A model generated the notes under the pieces. The model did not search any database and was not told the origin of the DNA. It worked only from the letters and a program-made list of their open reading frames with translations. A program made the translations under genes and the position numbers. This document shows, in pieces, positions 24,426 to 33,065 of a stretch of 64,000 nt of DNA. The first letter of the stretch is position 1, and each line of letters begins with the position of its first letter. The stretch lies in NCBI RefSeq assembly GCF_018119405.1, contig NZ_JAGPWC010000001.1, forward strand, positions 124,001 through 188,000, given 5' to 3'. This DNA comes from Massilia sp. ST3 (GTDB lineage: Bacteria; Pseudomonadota; Gammaproteobacteria; Burkholderiales; Burkholderiaceae_D).

Positions 24426-26432
24426 TCATTCGCTCAGGACCAGCTGCCCTTCGACGACCTCGGCCTGCCCCTGCGCGCCCGGTCCAATGGCAGCCTTCGC
24501 TTTCGCGGGTGCGCCACTGTCATAGTCGACGGCTTCCCGTCCTGACGCGTCGGTGTGCGTGACGCGCACGCGCAGGCTGTCCCTACCCTCCACCGCATCG
24601 GTCGCCTCGAGCTGGAACCGGTGCCCGGGCCGGCCATTGAGGCGCCCGGTTCCCTCGAGGCGTGCCGTCCGCCCGTCCCTGGCCGCGGCAAGGACCCGGT
24701 CGGCTCTGAACTCCACAGGACCGGAGAAGACCAGCAGCGGCCCTGCCTTGCGTACCTGCGCCGCGGCCGCCGCCTGCTCGCCGAGTGGCGCCCAGACGGT
24801 GAATCGCAGCGGTCCGGAGGCCGGTCCGGCCGCGCCGCCCGCGCCTCCTGTTCCTGCGAGCGCACCGCGGCCGCTGAGCGTCGCCATACCCGGTTCGCTG
24901 ACGAAGACCTCCTTGCGCACCTGGGTGTGCCGCCCGCCCGAATCGGCGATCGTCACGGTGACGGTATGGAAGCCGGCTTCGCAGAAACGGTGCTGGAAGT
25001 CGATCCGCCCGACGCCGCGCGCCTCGCGCAGGAGCGGGAGCGGCGAGGAGCAGCCGTCGGACCAGTCGACCCGCGCAGTGTGGCTCTGCGTGGGCGAATT
25101 GTCGACAAAGCCGAGCGACAGGCGCAGCTCCGCGCCGAGCGCCGCCTCACCGGGCAGTCCGGCGATCGGCCCGAGCACGGGGGCGTCGGTGCCGCGCGTT
25201 CCCGGGCGCAGCAGTACCAGGCCCGCGTTCGAGTGCGCGGCGATGACGCCCGCATCGTTGATCGCGGTCGCCGCGTGAATCACGAGGCCCGGCGGGCCCC
25301 GGTAGACGCGCGTGGTCAGGTCGAGCGGATTGGCCAGCCCGGGCCAGCGCACCGCCCGCAAGCCCTGGCCGGGCCGGCGCTCGAGCGCGCCCACCATCTC
25401 GCCACGGTTGTTCAGGTCGACCAGGTCGGCAGTTTGGGCGCCCCCGCGCGGCAGCAGCACCAGGCCGCGCGAGCGTGACCAGAGATAGGGCAGGAAACCG
25501 CCGGCGGTCTCGGTCAGCCCCGCTACCTCACCCCGGTCGTTCAGTGCCGCGACCAGGCGCACGCCGGCGTTTCGCGCGCCAATCGGCACCCGTCCGCTGC
25601 GCGGACTCCAGTAAAAGGCGAGCTCGCTCTCCTTGCCGGCGCTGTCCGAGACCCCCGCCGCCGCGCCCCATCTGTTGACGTGATAGGTGAAGCCGCGCAG
25701 GCCGCCCATGGTGCCCAGGTCGGTGACGCGGCCGGCGCTGTCCCAGACGGTCGCGTGGATGCTGCCATCCGCCACGTCCGCGAAGCCGCCCGCCAGTGCG
25801 GCGTCATTCATGGTCCATGCCTCGGACAGCGACAGCGGCACCGGGCCGAGCATGCGCAGCCGCCCGTCCGGATCCCAGCGCACGGCGCGGGCGGTAATGC
25901 CGGCCGCCGGGATGGCGCCGGCCACCTGGTTCCTGTCGTTGACCGCGCGTGCGCTCGCGCCAAGCGGTCCGGGAAGCGCGCGCATGCCGCGTGCCGCGGT
26001 CCAGGTGAAGGCGCGCTGGGCGCCGAAGGGTTCGCTGGCGTCCAGGGTGTCGCCGACCACCACGCCGCGGTTGTTCAGGCCGCGTACCGAGGTGGAGCCG
26101 CCCCCCAGGGAGCCGAGAGAGTAAATGCGGTCGCCATCGAAGAAGCCCGCATCGCCGAAAACAAATGAGGAATAGGCAAGCTGCCCCTTTTCGTTGAGGT
26201 AGGCGCTGGCGCCCTCCTCCATCGGCATGTTCACCACGCTGTAGTAATACGCGCCGTGCGCGCGATGGTCCGGGCTTTCCTCCCCCGGGGAGACCAGGAC
26301 GGATTGCTGTTGCGGCGCTGCGGGCTGCCCGCCGCCGTTGGCCATGCTGCTGGCGGCCAGGGCCAGCGGCCCAAGCAAGGCCGCCAGCGTCCACCCGCCG
26401 CTGCGGGGACGTTTGTCATGTTGCTGGTTCAT
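24426..26432 (-). CDS. HAF-repeat protein with PKD-like domain, second copy
   Basis: 668 residues from the ATG at 26432 (GGAG seven bases before; another in-frame ATG lies at 26444). A leader (about 14-35, LAALLGPLALAASSMA) marks it as exported. HAF-type repeats (GLNNRGVVVGD, AINDAGVIAAHSNAGLVLLRP and others) fill about 65-405, then a PKD-like domain with DWSDGCSSPLP, a Gly/Ala-rich spacer and a C-terminal beta domain ending EAVDYDSG. The repeats are more diverged than those of the copy at 20911-22806. The shared PPGLV..A...I.D.G.I..SNAGLVLLRP block and C-terminal domain show they are paralogues. Cell-surface or secreted; no function known. Confidence 0.75.
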   Translation of the reverse strand: MNQQHDKRPRSGGWTLAALLGPLALAASSMANGGGQPAAPQQQSVLVSPGEESPDHRAHGAYYYSVVNMPMEEGASAYLNEKGQLAYSSFVFGDAGFFDGDRIYSLGSLGGGSTSVRGLNNRGVVVGDTLDASEPFGAQRAFTWTAARGMRALPGPLGASARAVNDRNQVAGAIPAAGITARAVRWDPDGRLRMLGPVPLSLSEAWTMNDAALAGGFADVADGSIHATVWDSAGRVTDLGTMGGLRGFTYHVNRWGAAAGVSDSAGKESELAFYWSPRSGRVPIGARNAGVRLVAALNDRGEVAGLTETAGGFLPYLWSRSRGLVLLPRGGAQTADLVDLNNRGEMVGALERRPGQGLRAVRWPGLANPLDLTTRVYRGPPGLVIHAATAINDAGVIAAHSNAGLVLLRPGTRGTDAPVLGPIAGLPGEAALGAELRLSLGFVDNSPTQSHTARVDWSDGCSSPLPLLREARGVGRIDFQHRFCEAGFHTVTVTIADSGGRHTQVRKEVFVSEPGMATLSGRGALAGTGGAGGAAGPASGPLRFTVWAPLGEQAAAAAQVRKAGPLLVFSGPVEFRADRVLAAARDGRTARLEGTGRLNGRPGHRFQLEATDAVEGRDSLRVRVTHTDASGREAVDYDSGAPAKAKAAIGPGAQGQAEVVEGQLVLSE

Positions 26433-26713
26433 GTTGCGCTCCATTGCTCGAAGTTGGTTGCCGCGCGGAGTCCGGAAACGGACACCCGGAGCGGACTCCG
26501 GCGCCGCCGGCGCTGAGTCCAGACTGTAGGCCGATCGCCGGTTGCGGGACTGACGCGGCACAAACGCGCCCGGTGGTAAAAATGCGGTGTAGACTGAACT
26601 TATTCGCTCCGCAGCGTTCGTCACGGACGTGCATGCAAGCAAACGAAACCGATGGCAACGCTCGGCGGTCAAAGCCATGACGCGGCGTCGATGCGCATGT
26701 TTTGGAGAGAACG

Positions 26714-28135
26714 ATGTGCTGGCGAACATGCTGGTCCCTGCTGGCGGCGGCGCTGATGGCGTTCGCGGCATGGACGCATGCGCCCGCGGCGGGTGGCCCC
26801 GGCGTCGGGCTCCTGAACGTCGACGGCGCCATCGGCCCGGCGACGGCCGACTATATTGCACGCGGCATCCAGGACGCCGCCAGCCGCCGGTTCCAGCTTG
26901 TGATCCTGCAAATGGACACGCCGGGCGGCCTCGACACCTCGATGCGCGCGGTCATCAAGGCCATCCTCACCGCGCCGCTGCCGGTGGCCGTGTACGTCGC
27001 ACCCAGCGGCGCGCGCGCGGCCAGCGCCGGCACCTATATTCTGTATGCAAGCCATGTAGCGGCGATGGCGCCGGGCACCAATCTGGGCGCGGCCACGCCG
27101 GTCGAGATCGGCATCGGCCCGCAGCAGCCGGGGCCGGGCCAGGCGCCGCTTCCCGGCAAGGGTGGCGGCAACGGGCGTGGCAAGGACGCGGCCGAGGGCA
27201 AGCATCCGGACGCACCCATGACCAAGAAACAGGTCAACGACGCGGCCGCCTACCTGCGCGGCCTGGCCCAGATGCGCGGCCGCAATGCCGACTGGGCGGA
27301 ACTGGCCGTGCGCGAGGCGGTCAGCCTGAGCGCCCACGACGCCCTGCAGCAGAACGTGATCGACCTGATCGCCGAGGACGTTCCGTCGCTCCTGGCCCAG
27401 CTCGACGGCCGCAAGGTGCTCGTGCACGGCAAGACCCATCAGCTGCAGACCCGGGGTGCGGCCGTGAGCCCGATCGAATCCGACTGGCGCAACCGTTTCC
27501 TGGCGGCGATCGCCAATCCCAGCGTGGCCCTGCTCCTGATGACCATCGGCGTTTATGGGCTGGTATTCGAGTTCATGAACCCAGGCTTCGTGGCGCCCGG
27601 GGTGATCGGCGCGATTTCGCTCCTGCTCGGCTTGTACGCCCTGCAGCTGCTCCCGGTGAACTACGTCGGCCTGGCCCTGATCCTGCTCGGCCTGATGTTC
27701 ATGGTGGCCGAGGCCTTCCTGCCGAGCTTCGGGGTGCTGGGCCTGGGTGGCGTGGCGGCCTTCGTGGCGGGCGCGCTGATGCTGATCGACACCACCCTGC
27801 CCGGTTTCGGCATCCCGCCGGTCCTGGTCGTGACATTGGGAATCATGAGCGCCCTCTTGCTGGTGGGCGTCGCCAGGATTGCGCTGGCCACGCGCCGGCG
27901 GCCCGTCACCAGCGGCGCCGCCGGCCTGCCCGGCTCCCTGACACGGGTCGAAAGCGTGGAGCTGGCGCCCGGGCATGCGGGCTGGGTCAGGCTGGAAGGC
28001 GAACTGTGGAAGGCGGTCAGCGACGCGCCCCTCAGGCCGATGCAGCTGGTGAGGGTGCTGCGCCGCGACGGCCTGACGGTGCGGGTAGTCCCGGTCGAGC
28101 ACGAGCAGGGGGATAAACGGGGAGGATGTGCATGA
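26714..28135 (+). CDS. NfeD-type membrane serine protease (ClpP-class)
   Basis: 473 residues. Signal/anchor (1-26), then a ClpP-like protease domain with DTPGGL (69-73) and nucleophile Ser104 in [12 protein letters not shown], and the general-base Lys near 171-172 in [11 protein letters not shown], as in archaeal PH1510. A Gly/Pro/Lys-rich insert (about 135-168) precedes that Lys. Four membrane helices (about 260-400) and a C-terminal NfeD OB-fold domain (about 400-460) complete it. Such proteases work with stomatin/slipin partners, and the next gene is one, overlapping by four bases. ATG at 26714 with GGAGAGA just before; a TTG upstream is unlikely. Confidence 0.9.
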   Translation: MCWRTCWSLLAAALMAFAAWTHAPAAGGPGVGLLNVDGAIGPATADYIARGIQDAASRRFQLVILQMDTPGGLDTSMRAVIKAILTAPLPVAVYVAPSGARAASAGTYILYASHVAAMAPGTNLGAATPVEIGIGPQQPGPGQAPLPGKGGGNGRGKDAAEGKHPDAPMTKKQVNDAAAYLRGLAQMRGRNADWAELAVREAVSLSAHDALQQNVIDLIAEDVPSLLAQLDGRKVLVHGKTHQLQTRGAAVSPIESDWRNRFLAAIANPSVALLLMTIGVYGLVFEFMNPGFVAPGVIGAISLLLGLYALQLLPVNYVGLALILLGLMFMVAEAFLPSFGVLGLGGVAAFVAGALMLIDTTLPGFGIPPVLVVTLGIMSALLLVGVARIALATRRRPVTSGAAGLPGSLTRVESVELAPGHAGWVRLEGELWKAVSDAPLRPMQLVRVLRRDGLTVRVVPVEHEQGDKRGGCA

Positions 28136-28899
28136 TCTTCGAAATCGGTATCGGCATCGGGGGACTCCTGGTCCTCGTCCTCGGCCTGCTGGCGGCCGCC
28201 ATCCACATCCTGCGCGAGTACGAGCGCGGGGTGGTGTTCCAGCTGGGCCGCTTCTGGGGGGTACGCGGTCCCGGCCTGATCATCATCATTCCGGTGCTGC
28301 AGCAGATGGTGCGGGTCGACATGCGCACCGTGGTGCTGGACGTCCCGACCCAGGACGTGATCTCGCGCGACAACGTCTCGGTGAAGGTGAATGCGGTGAT
28401 CTATTTCCGCGTGGTCGACCCGGACAAGGCCATCATCCAGGTCGCCAACTTCCTGGAAGCGACCAGCCAGCTCGCGCAGACGACCTTGCGCGCGGTGCTC
28501 GGCAAGCACGAGCTCGACGAGATGCTGGCCGAGCGCGAGCGCCTGAACATGGATATCCAGCAGGTGCTGGACGTGCAGACCGACGCCTGGGGCATCAAGG
28601 TGGCCAATGTCGAGATCAAGCACGTCGACCTCGACGAATCCATGGTCCGCGCCATCGCGCGCCAGGCCGAGGCCGAGCGTGAGCGGCGGGCAAAGATCAT
28701 CCACGCCGAAGGCGAGCTGCAGGCCTCGGAAAAGCTGCAACAGGCCGCCTTCGTGCTGTCGCAGCAGGCCGGCGCGATGCAGCTGCGCTACATGCAGACC
28801 CTGAGCGCGATCGCCGGCGACAAGTCCTCGACCATCGTGTTCCCGCTGCCGGTGGACATCCTGGCCGACCTGGCCGCGGCCCGCGACAGCCGGCGTTGA
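28132..28899 (+). CDS. slipin (stomatin-like SPFH membrane protein)
   Basis: 255 residues. One N-terminal membrane helix (about 5-25), an SPFH/PHB domain ([21 protein letters not shown] to about 180), and a helical tail rich in Ala/Glu/Arg ([20 protein letters not shown], residues about 183-202) typical of stomatin oligomerisation. GGGGAGG is ideally placed for the ATG at 28132, which overlaps the protease stop as ATGA; the ATG at 28126 is an alternative. In related systems the protease cleaves the slipin C-terminus, and the pair controls membrane microdomains. The C-terminal [12 protein letters not shown] could be that target region (inference). Confidence 0.92.
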   Translation: MIFEIGIGIGGLLVLVLGLLAAAIHILREYERGVVFQLGRFWGVRGPGLIIIIPVLQQMVRVDMRTVVLDVPTQDVISRDNVSVKVNAVIYFRVVDPDKAIIQVANFLEATSQLAQTTLRAVLGKHELDEMLAERERLNMDIQQVLDVQTDAWGIKVANVEIKHVDLDESMVRAIARQAEAERERRAKIIHAEGELQASEKLQQAAFVLSQQAGAMQLRYMQTLSAIAGDKSSTIVFPLPVDILADLAAARDSRR

Positions 28900-29091
28900 G
28901 CCATACCGGGGAGGCCGCCCCTGCCCGCTCGGGATTGTAGTCGACAGCGGTGCCCAGGGCTTGTCGCGCTTCGCCTTCCCTCGCTGACAAGCGCGCACAT
29001 ACCGCCGCGCACGGTAGGCGCCGGCGGTTTGCGCCCCGGCTGTCCCTGCGTGACAATGCCCTATGCGAACTGATCATTCGAAAGGAGCAGC

Positions 29092-29370
29092 ATGAACATT
29101 ACCGTGAAGAACACGACGCCGGACACGGCGCGCATCACGCTGGTAGGCGAACTCCAGGACGGCAGCTTCGACGCGAAGGTCATGGCGGAAACGGCCGTTC
29201 CCTACACGCCCTACTGGGACAAGCAGCTCGAGCAGCGCATCGTCTACATCCAGCCCGATCCGGAGCAGCTCGCTTCCATCCTCGCGGCCCTCAACGACCG
29301 CCGTCTGTCACTCGACGAGTTACAGAACTACGGCAGCGCGGCCGGGGGCACGTCCTCGATCCCGGTCTGA
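29092..29370 (+). CDS. conserved small protein of unknown function
   Basis: 92 residues beginning MNITVKNTTPDTARITLVGE, with AAAGGAGCAGC directly before the ATG. The first half looks like two or three beta strands, the second half like a helix with PDPEQLASILAALNDRRLSLDEL. There is no signal peptide or membrane segment. Codon use matches the surrounding genes and the ribosome site is good, so it is probably real. It converges tail-to-tail with the recombinase gene only seven bases away. I do not recognise a family. Confidence 0.65.
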   Translation: MNITVKNTTPDTARITLVGELQDGSFDAKVMAETAVPYTPYWDKQLEQRIVYIQPDPEQLASILAALNDRRLSLDELQNYGSAAGGTSSIPV

Positions 29371-29377
29371 GGCAGCC

Positions 29378-30568
29378 CTACAATAGTCCCTTGGCGCCCG
29401 GGGCGCCGACGATCTCGTCGTGGCGCTCGTGATCCTGCTTGTGCAGGTAGGCGGCGGTGGTCGCGATGTTGGCGTGGCCGGCCGTGTCCTGCAGGGTCTT
29501 GAGCTGTACCCCGTTGTTGGCGTGGTTGGTCAGCATGCTGTGCCGCAGCCAGTGGGCCGAGGCCTGGCGCAATGCCGATGCGCTGTCGCCGTCGCCCCTG
29601 GACGCGGCCTCGTCGGCCGCCGCCTGGAACACGGCCTTCAGCGCTTCCGACGCTGCTTCGTCGGTAATCCGCACGAATTCCTTGCTGCGGCTCGACAGCA
29701 CCAGCGGCATGCGGTCGGCGCGCCCGGTCTGTTCGAGCAGGCCGAACGCGCGCCGGTAGTCGCGGAAGGCGGCCAGCATGGCCGGCGGGACCGGCAGGCG
29801 GCGCGGCTTGGCGCCCTTGCCCATCACGTCCAGCCACCAGCGCCCGTCGCCCTCGCTGTAGATCGCGCCCATGTGGGCGCCGACGATCTCGTTCAGGCGC
29901 GCGCCGGTCTGGGCGAAGGCGACCAGCAGGAAACGGTCGCGCTCGCGCTGGCGCAGTGCCGTCTCGCTGCCGGCCGGCCGCGCTTCGACCGTTGCGAGGG
30001 CCAGCGCGATCGCCTGGGGCGTCAGGTAGCGCGTGATGCGGCTGGCGTGCGGCGCCCGCACGTTCCTGACCAGGCGCGCTGGGTTGCGGCGCAGGTAGCC
30101 GGTCTGCTCGGCATAGGTCAGCACGCCCTTGATGGCAATCATCGCCTGGCGCCGACTGGGGTCGGACAGGGGTCCGGAAAACGGCCTGTAGCGCGGATCG
30201 CTGCGCGGCCATTTGGTGCTGCAGATCCAGGTGGCGGGCGGCTGCTTGAGGAATTCCTTGTAGGCGTTCAGGTCCGCCACGCTGAGCTGGCGGAAGGTCT
30301 TCCCGGCCTCTTCGCGGCACCAGGTCAGGAAGCGGTACAGCTCCTTCTGCACGTTGGCGATCGATTTTGCGCTCAGCTCGCCATGCGAGATGTATTCGCG
30401 CGCCAGCTCGGCGTCGGTGCGGGCGTCCGTGACCGGCTCCTCGTGCGGGTGGCGGCCGAGCCCCGCCTCGGGACGGGTGGCGGCGGCCCGGTCCAGGCCA
30501 TCGTCGGGCAGCGGGTCGAGATCGATCGGCAGGAAGAGACGCGTATGCTTGGCCGGCGGAGTGGACAT
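29378..30568 (-). CDS. tyrosine recombinase (phage-integrase family), LexA-box controlled
   Basis: 396 residues. A core-binding SAM-like domain (about 50-160, ending ITRYLTPQAI) is followed by a catalytic domain with all expected residues: Arg224 (TGARLNEIVG), Lys251/254 in MGKGAKPRR, His339-x-x-Arg342 (HWLRHS), His365 (GHANIATT) and Tyr374 (AAYLH). It is therefore active-looking. It is longer than XerC/D and lacks the integron-integrase extra helix as far as I can see. No phage, transposon or tRNA attachment site is adjacent, so it is a solitary recombinase. A near-perfect SOS box lies 14 bases before the ATG. There is almost no Shine-Dalgarno, so expression is probably low. Confidence 0.88.
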   Translation of the reverse strand: MSTPPAKHTRLFLPIDLDPLPDDGLDRAAATRPEAGLGRHPHEEPVTDARTDAELAREYISHGELSAKSIANVQKELYRFLTWCREEAGKTFRQLSVADLNAYKEFLKQPPATWICSTKWPRSDPRYRPFSGPLSDPSRRQAMIAIKGVLTYAEQTGYLRRNPARLVRNVRAPHASRITRYLTPQAIALALATVEARPAGSETALRQRERDRFLLVAFAQTGARLNEIVGAHMGAIYSEGDGRWWLDVMGKGAKPRRLPVPPAMLAAFRDYRRAFGLLEQTGRADRMPLVLSSRSKEFVRITDEAASEALKAVFQAAADEAASRGDGDSASALRQASAHWLRHSMLTNHANNGVQLKTLQDTAGHANIATTAAYLHKQDHERHDEIVGAPGAKGLL

Positions 30569-30581
30569 AGGAAACGAGAAA

Positions 30582-30601
30582 TACTGTGATTATGTACAGT
30601 A
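30582..30601 (-). promoter_or_regulatory. LexA (SOS) box before the tyrosine recombinase
   Basis: TACTGTGATTATGTACAGTA matches the consensus TACTGT-(AT)4-ACAGTA at every position of both six-base arms. The minus strand reads CATAAT inside it, a possible -10 that LexA would cover. The box ends 14 bases from the recombinase ATG, typical of tightly repressed SOS genes. Confidence 0.82.
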
Positions 30602-30735
30602 TAGCATCGCCGTTTCGCTGCGCGGTAGCCCGGCAATGCGGCTGCCCGGTTCCGGCCTGACACGCTTCGATACAATTCGGCCGCCGTGTGCCGGCCACCG
30701 GCAGCCTTTGCGCTGGTATAGTGAGCGCGATTTTT

Positions 30736-30758
30736 CCTGCCCGCCCAAAGCGGGCAGG
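30736..30758 (+). other. leader hairpin before the DUF411 gene
   Basis: Arms CCTGCCCGC and GCGGGCAGG (30736-30744, 30750-30758) are perfectly paired with a five-base loop, starting about 14 bases after a TATAGT -10-like element (30717-30722) and ending 26 bases before the ATG. It would form in the 5' leader. Role unknown; perhaps mRNA protection. Confidence 0.45.
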
Positions 30759-30784
30759 CTCACCAGATTCCAACAGGAGCAGGC

Positions 30785-31228
30785 ATGGTCAAGCGTTTCC
30801 TCATCCAATCCGCCAGTGCGGTGCTGTTCGGACTCCCCCTGGCCGCCGCGGCCGCACAGCCGGTCATCGAGGTGTTCAAGACATCGACCTGCGGCTGTTG
30901 CAAGGAATGGGTCAAGCACCTGGAGGCGAACGGCTTCACCGTCAAGGCCCAGGATGTCGAGAACCCGTCCGACTACCGCGCGAAGTTCGGTATTCCGGAA
31001 CAGTACGGCTCTTGCCACTCCGGACGCGTCAACGGCTATGCGCTCGAGGGTCACGTGCCGGCGGCCGAGATCAAGCGCATGCTGGCCGAGAAGCCGAAGG
31101 CGGTGGGACTGGCCGTGCCGGCCATGCCGCTCGGCTCGCCGGGCATGGAAGGCCCGCGCAGCGATCCCTACGACGTGTTCCTGATCAAGAACGGTGGCCA
31201 GGCCGCGGTATACAAGCACTACAACTGA
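30785..31228 (+). CDS. DUF411 metal-binding protein, exported
   Basis: 147 residues with a signal peptide (1-23, LAAAAAQ). The mature part is a thioredoxin-like fold with the paired Cys motif STCGCCKEW (about 34-42), a second Cys in YGSCHSGRV, and the PAAEIKRMLAEKP and SPGMEGP motifs that define DUF411. Members are linked to copper or other soft-metal handling in the periplasm and often travel with copper resistance genes; none is seen here. AGGAGCAGGC precedes the ATG, and a leader hairpin lies upstream. The CGCC and C-H cluster could bind Cu(I), an inference from the motif. Confidence 0.87.
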   Translation: MVKRFLIQSASAVLFGLPLAAAAAQPVIEVFKTSTCGCCKEWVKHLEANGFTVKAQDVENPSDYRAKFGIPEQYGSCHSGRVNGYALEGHVPAAEIKRMLAEKPKAVGLAVPAMPLGSPGMEGPRSDPYDVFLIKNGGQAAVYKHYN

Positions 31229-31328
31229 GGCCGCTTCAGCCTAGTCCTACAGCAGCGCCCACGGCGCGCCGATAGCGCCGCCTTGCGGCGCGCGCCACAA
31301 TGGGCCTCCACAACGACAGGAGGCCGTC

Positions 31329-31703
31329 ATGACTTCACCTGCAGGCACACCAGGCCGCCAGGACGATCCCTCGACCACGATCGGTGTCGGTGGCGTCACC
31401 TCGGGCCAACAGGGCGCCACGCCCAGCCACGAAACCCAGCAGGAGACCGGCGGCAGCGGCGGCGATGGATTGACCCGCAACCAGTCCGGCGAGACCGCGA
31501 ACGCCCCCGCCAGCGAAGCGCTGGAAGCCGGGAATGAAGATGGCGGCATGGCCGGCGAGGCCGGCGACAGCGCCATGACCCATGTAAACCGTGGCGCCCA
31601 GGACACCCGTTCCAGCCAGGCTGGACGGACGGCCACCGGCATGGGCTCGCCGGAGACCGGCGGCAACCAGACCGAAGGCGACCTGCCCCCGGTCAGCCCG
31701 TGA
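31329..31703 (+). CDS. disordered Gly/Ser/Thr/Gln-rich small protein
   Basis: 124 residues with CAGGAGG well placed before the ATG. The whole chain is low complexity and hydrophilic (many Gly, Thr, Gln, Glu, Ser), with no predicted helices, signal peptide or membrane span. Similar stress-associated hydrophilic proteins are frequent in this group, and the 89-residue protein at 61423 has the same character. It overlaps the pnuC stop by 11 bases in convergent orientation. The function is unknown; a desiccation-protective, hydrophilin-like role is a guess. Confidence 0.62.
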   Translation: MTSPAGTPGRQDDPSTTIGVGGVTSGQQGATPSHETQQETGGSGGDGLTRNQSGETANAPASEALEAGNEDGGMAGEAGDSAMTHVNRGAQDTRSSQAGRTATGMGSPETGGNQTEGDLPPVSP

Positions 31704-32280
31704 CGGCCAGTGCGGCCTGCGCCTCGCGCCGGGCCAGCTTGCGCCACCATATCCAGGACACGATCGCATTGATCCAGAACCCGACGTAGAGCGCCGAGGT
31801 CAGGTACAGCTCGCGGCTGAAGTAGAGCGGCGCCGCGACCGTGTTCACCAGCAGCCAGACCGGCCAGTTCTCGATGCGCCGCTGCATCATGAGCAGCTGG
31901 GCGATCACGCTGAACACCAGCACGGCCGAATCGACGAAAGGCGCGTAGGCATTGGTGTAGTAGTGCAGCAGCGCGCCGTAGGCCGCGGTCGCGGCAATGC
32001 CGGCCGGGACCATCCATGCCAGCGTACGCAGCCCGGCATGGGTGATCGGCAGCGGCGTCCCATGGTCGCCGCGCGCCCAGCGCCACCAGCCCAGGATGCT
32101 GGTCGCCACGAAGAATACCTGCAGCAGCACGTCCGCATACAGCCGGCTCTCGGCGAACAGCACGCCGAACAGGCTGCAGCCGACGATCCCGGTCCACCAG
32201 GTGTGAACACTGTTGCGTCCCGCCAGCACGATGGCCGCGGCCGTGAAGGCGTTGGCCGCCAGTTCCAGCGGCCCGATCAT
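31693..32280 (-). CDS. pnuC: nicotinamide riboside/mononucleotide transporter PnuC
   Basis: 195 residues, seven hydrophobic helices, the normal PnuC size. The N-terminus MIGPLELAANAFTAAAIVLA and GRNSVHTWWTGIVGC match the family, as do the Trp-rich segments GWWRWARGD and WPVWLLVNTVAAPLYFSRELYLT, which line the substrate path. It would move nicotinamide riboside across the inner membrane by facilitated diffusion, pulled by phosphorylation. The start at 32280 is set by family alignment; the ribosome site is weak. Part of a loose NAD neighbourhood (nadB, sirtuin, nadC, nadA). Confidence 0.9.
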   Translation of the reverse strand: MIGPLELAANAFTAAAIVLAGRNSVHTWWTGIVGCSLFGVLFAESRLYADVLLQVFFVATSILGWWRWARGDHGTPLPITHAGLRTLAWMVPAGIAATAAYGALLHYYTNAYAPFVDSAVLVFSVIAQLLMMQRRIENWPVWLLVNTVAAPLYFSRELYLTSALYVGFWINAIVSWIWWRKLARREAQAALAVTG

Positions 32281-32371
32281 CGCTTGCCGCGGCGCCGGAT
32301 CTTCTCCATGCTGCGCTCCAGTATCAAAACGCCTACTGTAAGCGAAGCCAGTGCGTCGCGGCAAGACTCCC

Positions 32372-32872
32372 CTAGAGGCGAATGGTGCCGTGCTCGGCGT
32401 CGACGTCGGGCGTCGACCCCGTGACGGCCGCCTTGGCCATGGCGAACAGGCGCACCATCTTGCTGTCGTTCGAATCCCAGTACTCGGCCGCGTGCGGCGC
32501 CACCCGCACCAGCACCACGTGCTCGTCCTCGGGGCCGGCCGGGAACCAGGCCTGCACCATCGGGTTCCACAAGGCCTTGACCTGGTTGCGGTCGACCACG
32601 CGTTCGGCGGTGCCGCTGACCGAGACATAGGTGCTGTCCTCGCTGTTCGCGAAGCTGACGTTGACCTCGGGGTCGTGGGGGATGCTATCCCACAGGGCCG
32701 TGGTGCTGCGCACGTAGAACCAGAGGCCGCCTTCGCGGTCTACCTGCTGGTTGGTCATGGGCTGGCTGGCCAGGTGGCCGTGCTGGTCGCGGAAGGTGAA
32801 CATGGCGAAGCGCATCGACCCGATCTTGTCGGCGAGCGCGGCGGCGTGGGCGGAGGTGTCGTGGCTGGGCAT
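32372..32872 (-). CDS. PNPOx-fold general stress protein (GSP26-like)
   Basis: 166 residues. Split-barrel flavin-binding fold of the pyridoxamine-phosphate-oxidase superfamily: MRFAMFTFRDQHGHLASQPM, then GLWFYVRSTTALWDSI, VNVSFANSEDSTYVSVSGTA and the VLVRVAPHAAEYWDSN segment characteristic of the GSP26/Xanthomonas Xac2369-type group. These proteins bind FMN/FAD and are linked to stress; they are not vitamin B6 synthases. GAGGA lies seven bases before the ATG at 32872. Single gene, between pnuC and nadB. Confidence 0.85.
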   Translation of the reverse strand: MPSHDTSAHAAALADKIGSMRFAMFTFRDQHGHLASQPMTNQQVDREGGLWFYVRSTTALWDSIPHDPEVNVSFANSEDSTYVSVSGTAERVVDRNQVKALWNPMVQAWFPAGPEDEHVVLVRVAPHAAEYWDSNDSKMVRLFAMAKAAVTGSTPDVDAEHGTIRL

Positions 32873-33065
32873 GGCAAATCCTCGTCGTGGTGAAAGTCCC
32901 GATCCTAGCCGGGCCCGGCCTGCCCATCCGTGCGCCGTCGTACCTTGGCCGCACCTGACCCGCATTTGGCCCGCATTTGGCCCGTCCGTCGTGCCCGCTG
33001 CCCGGCCCGACGCGCCGGCCGCAAATCGCTTATAGTGATGCCTCTGTACAAATATGACATTTGCC

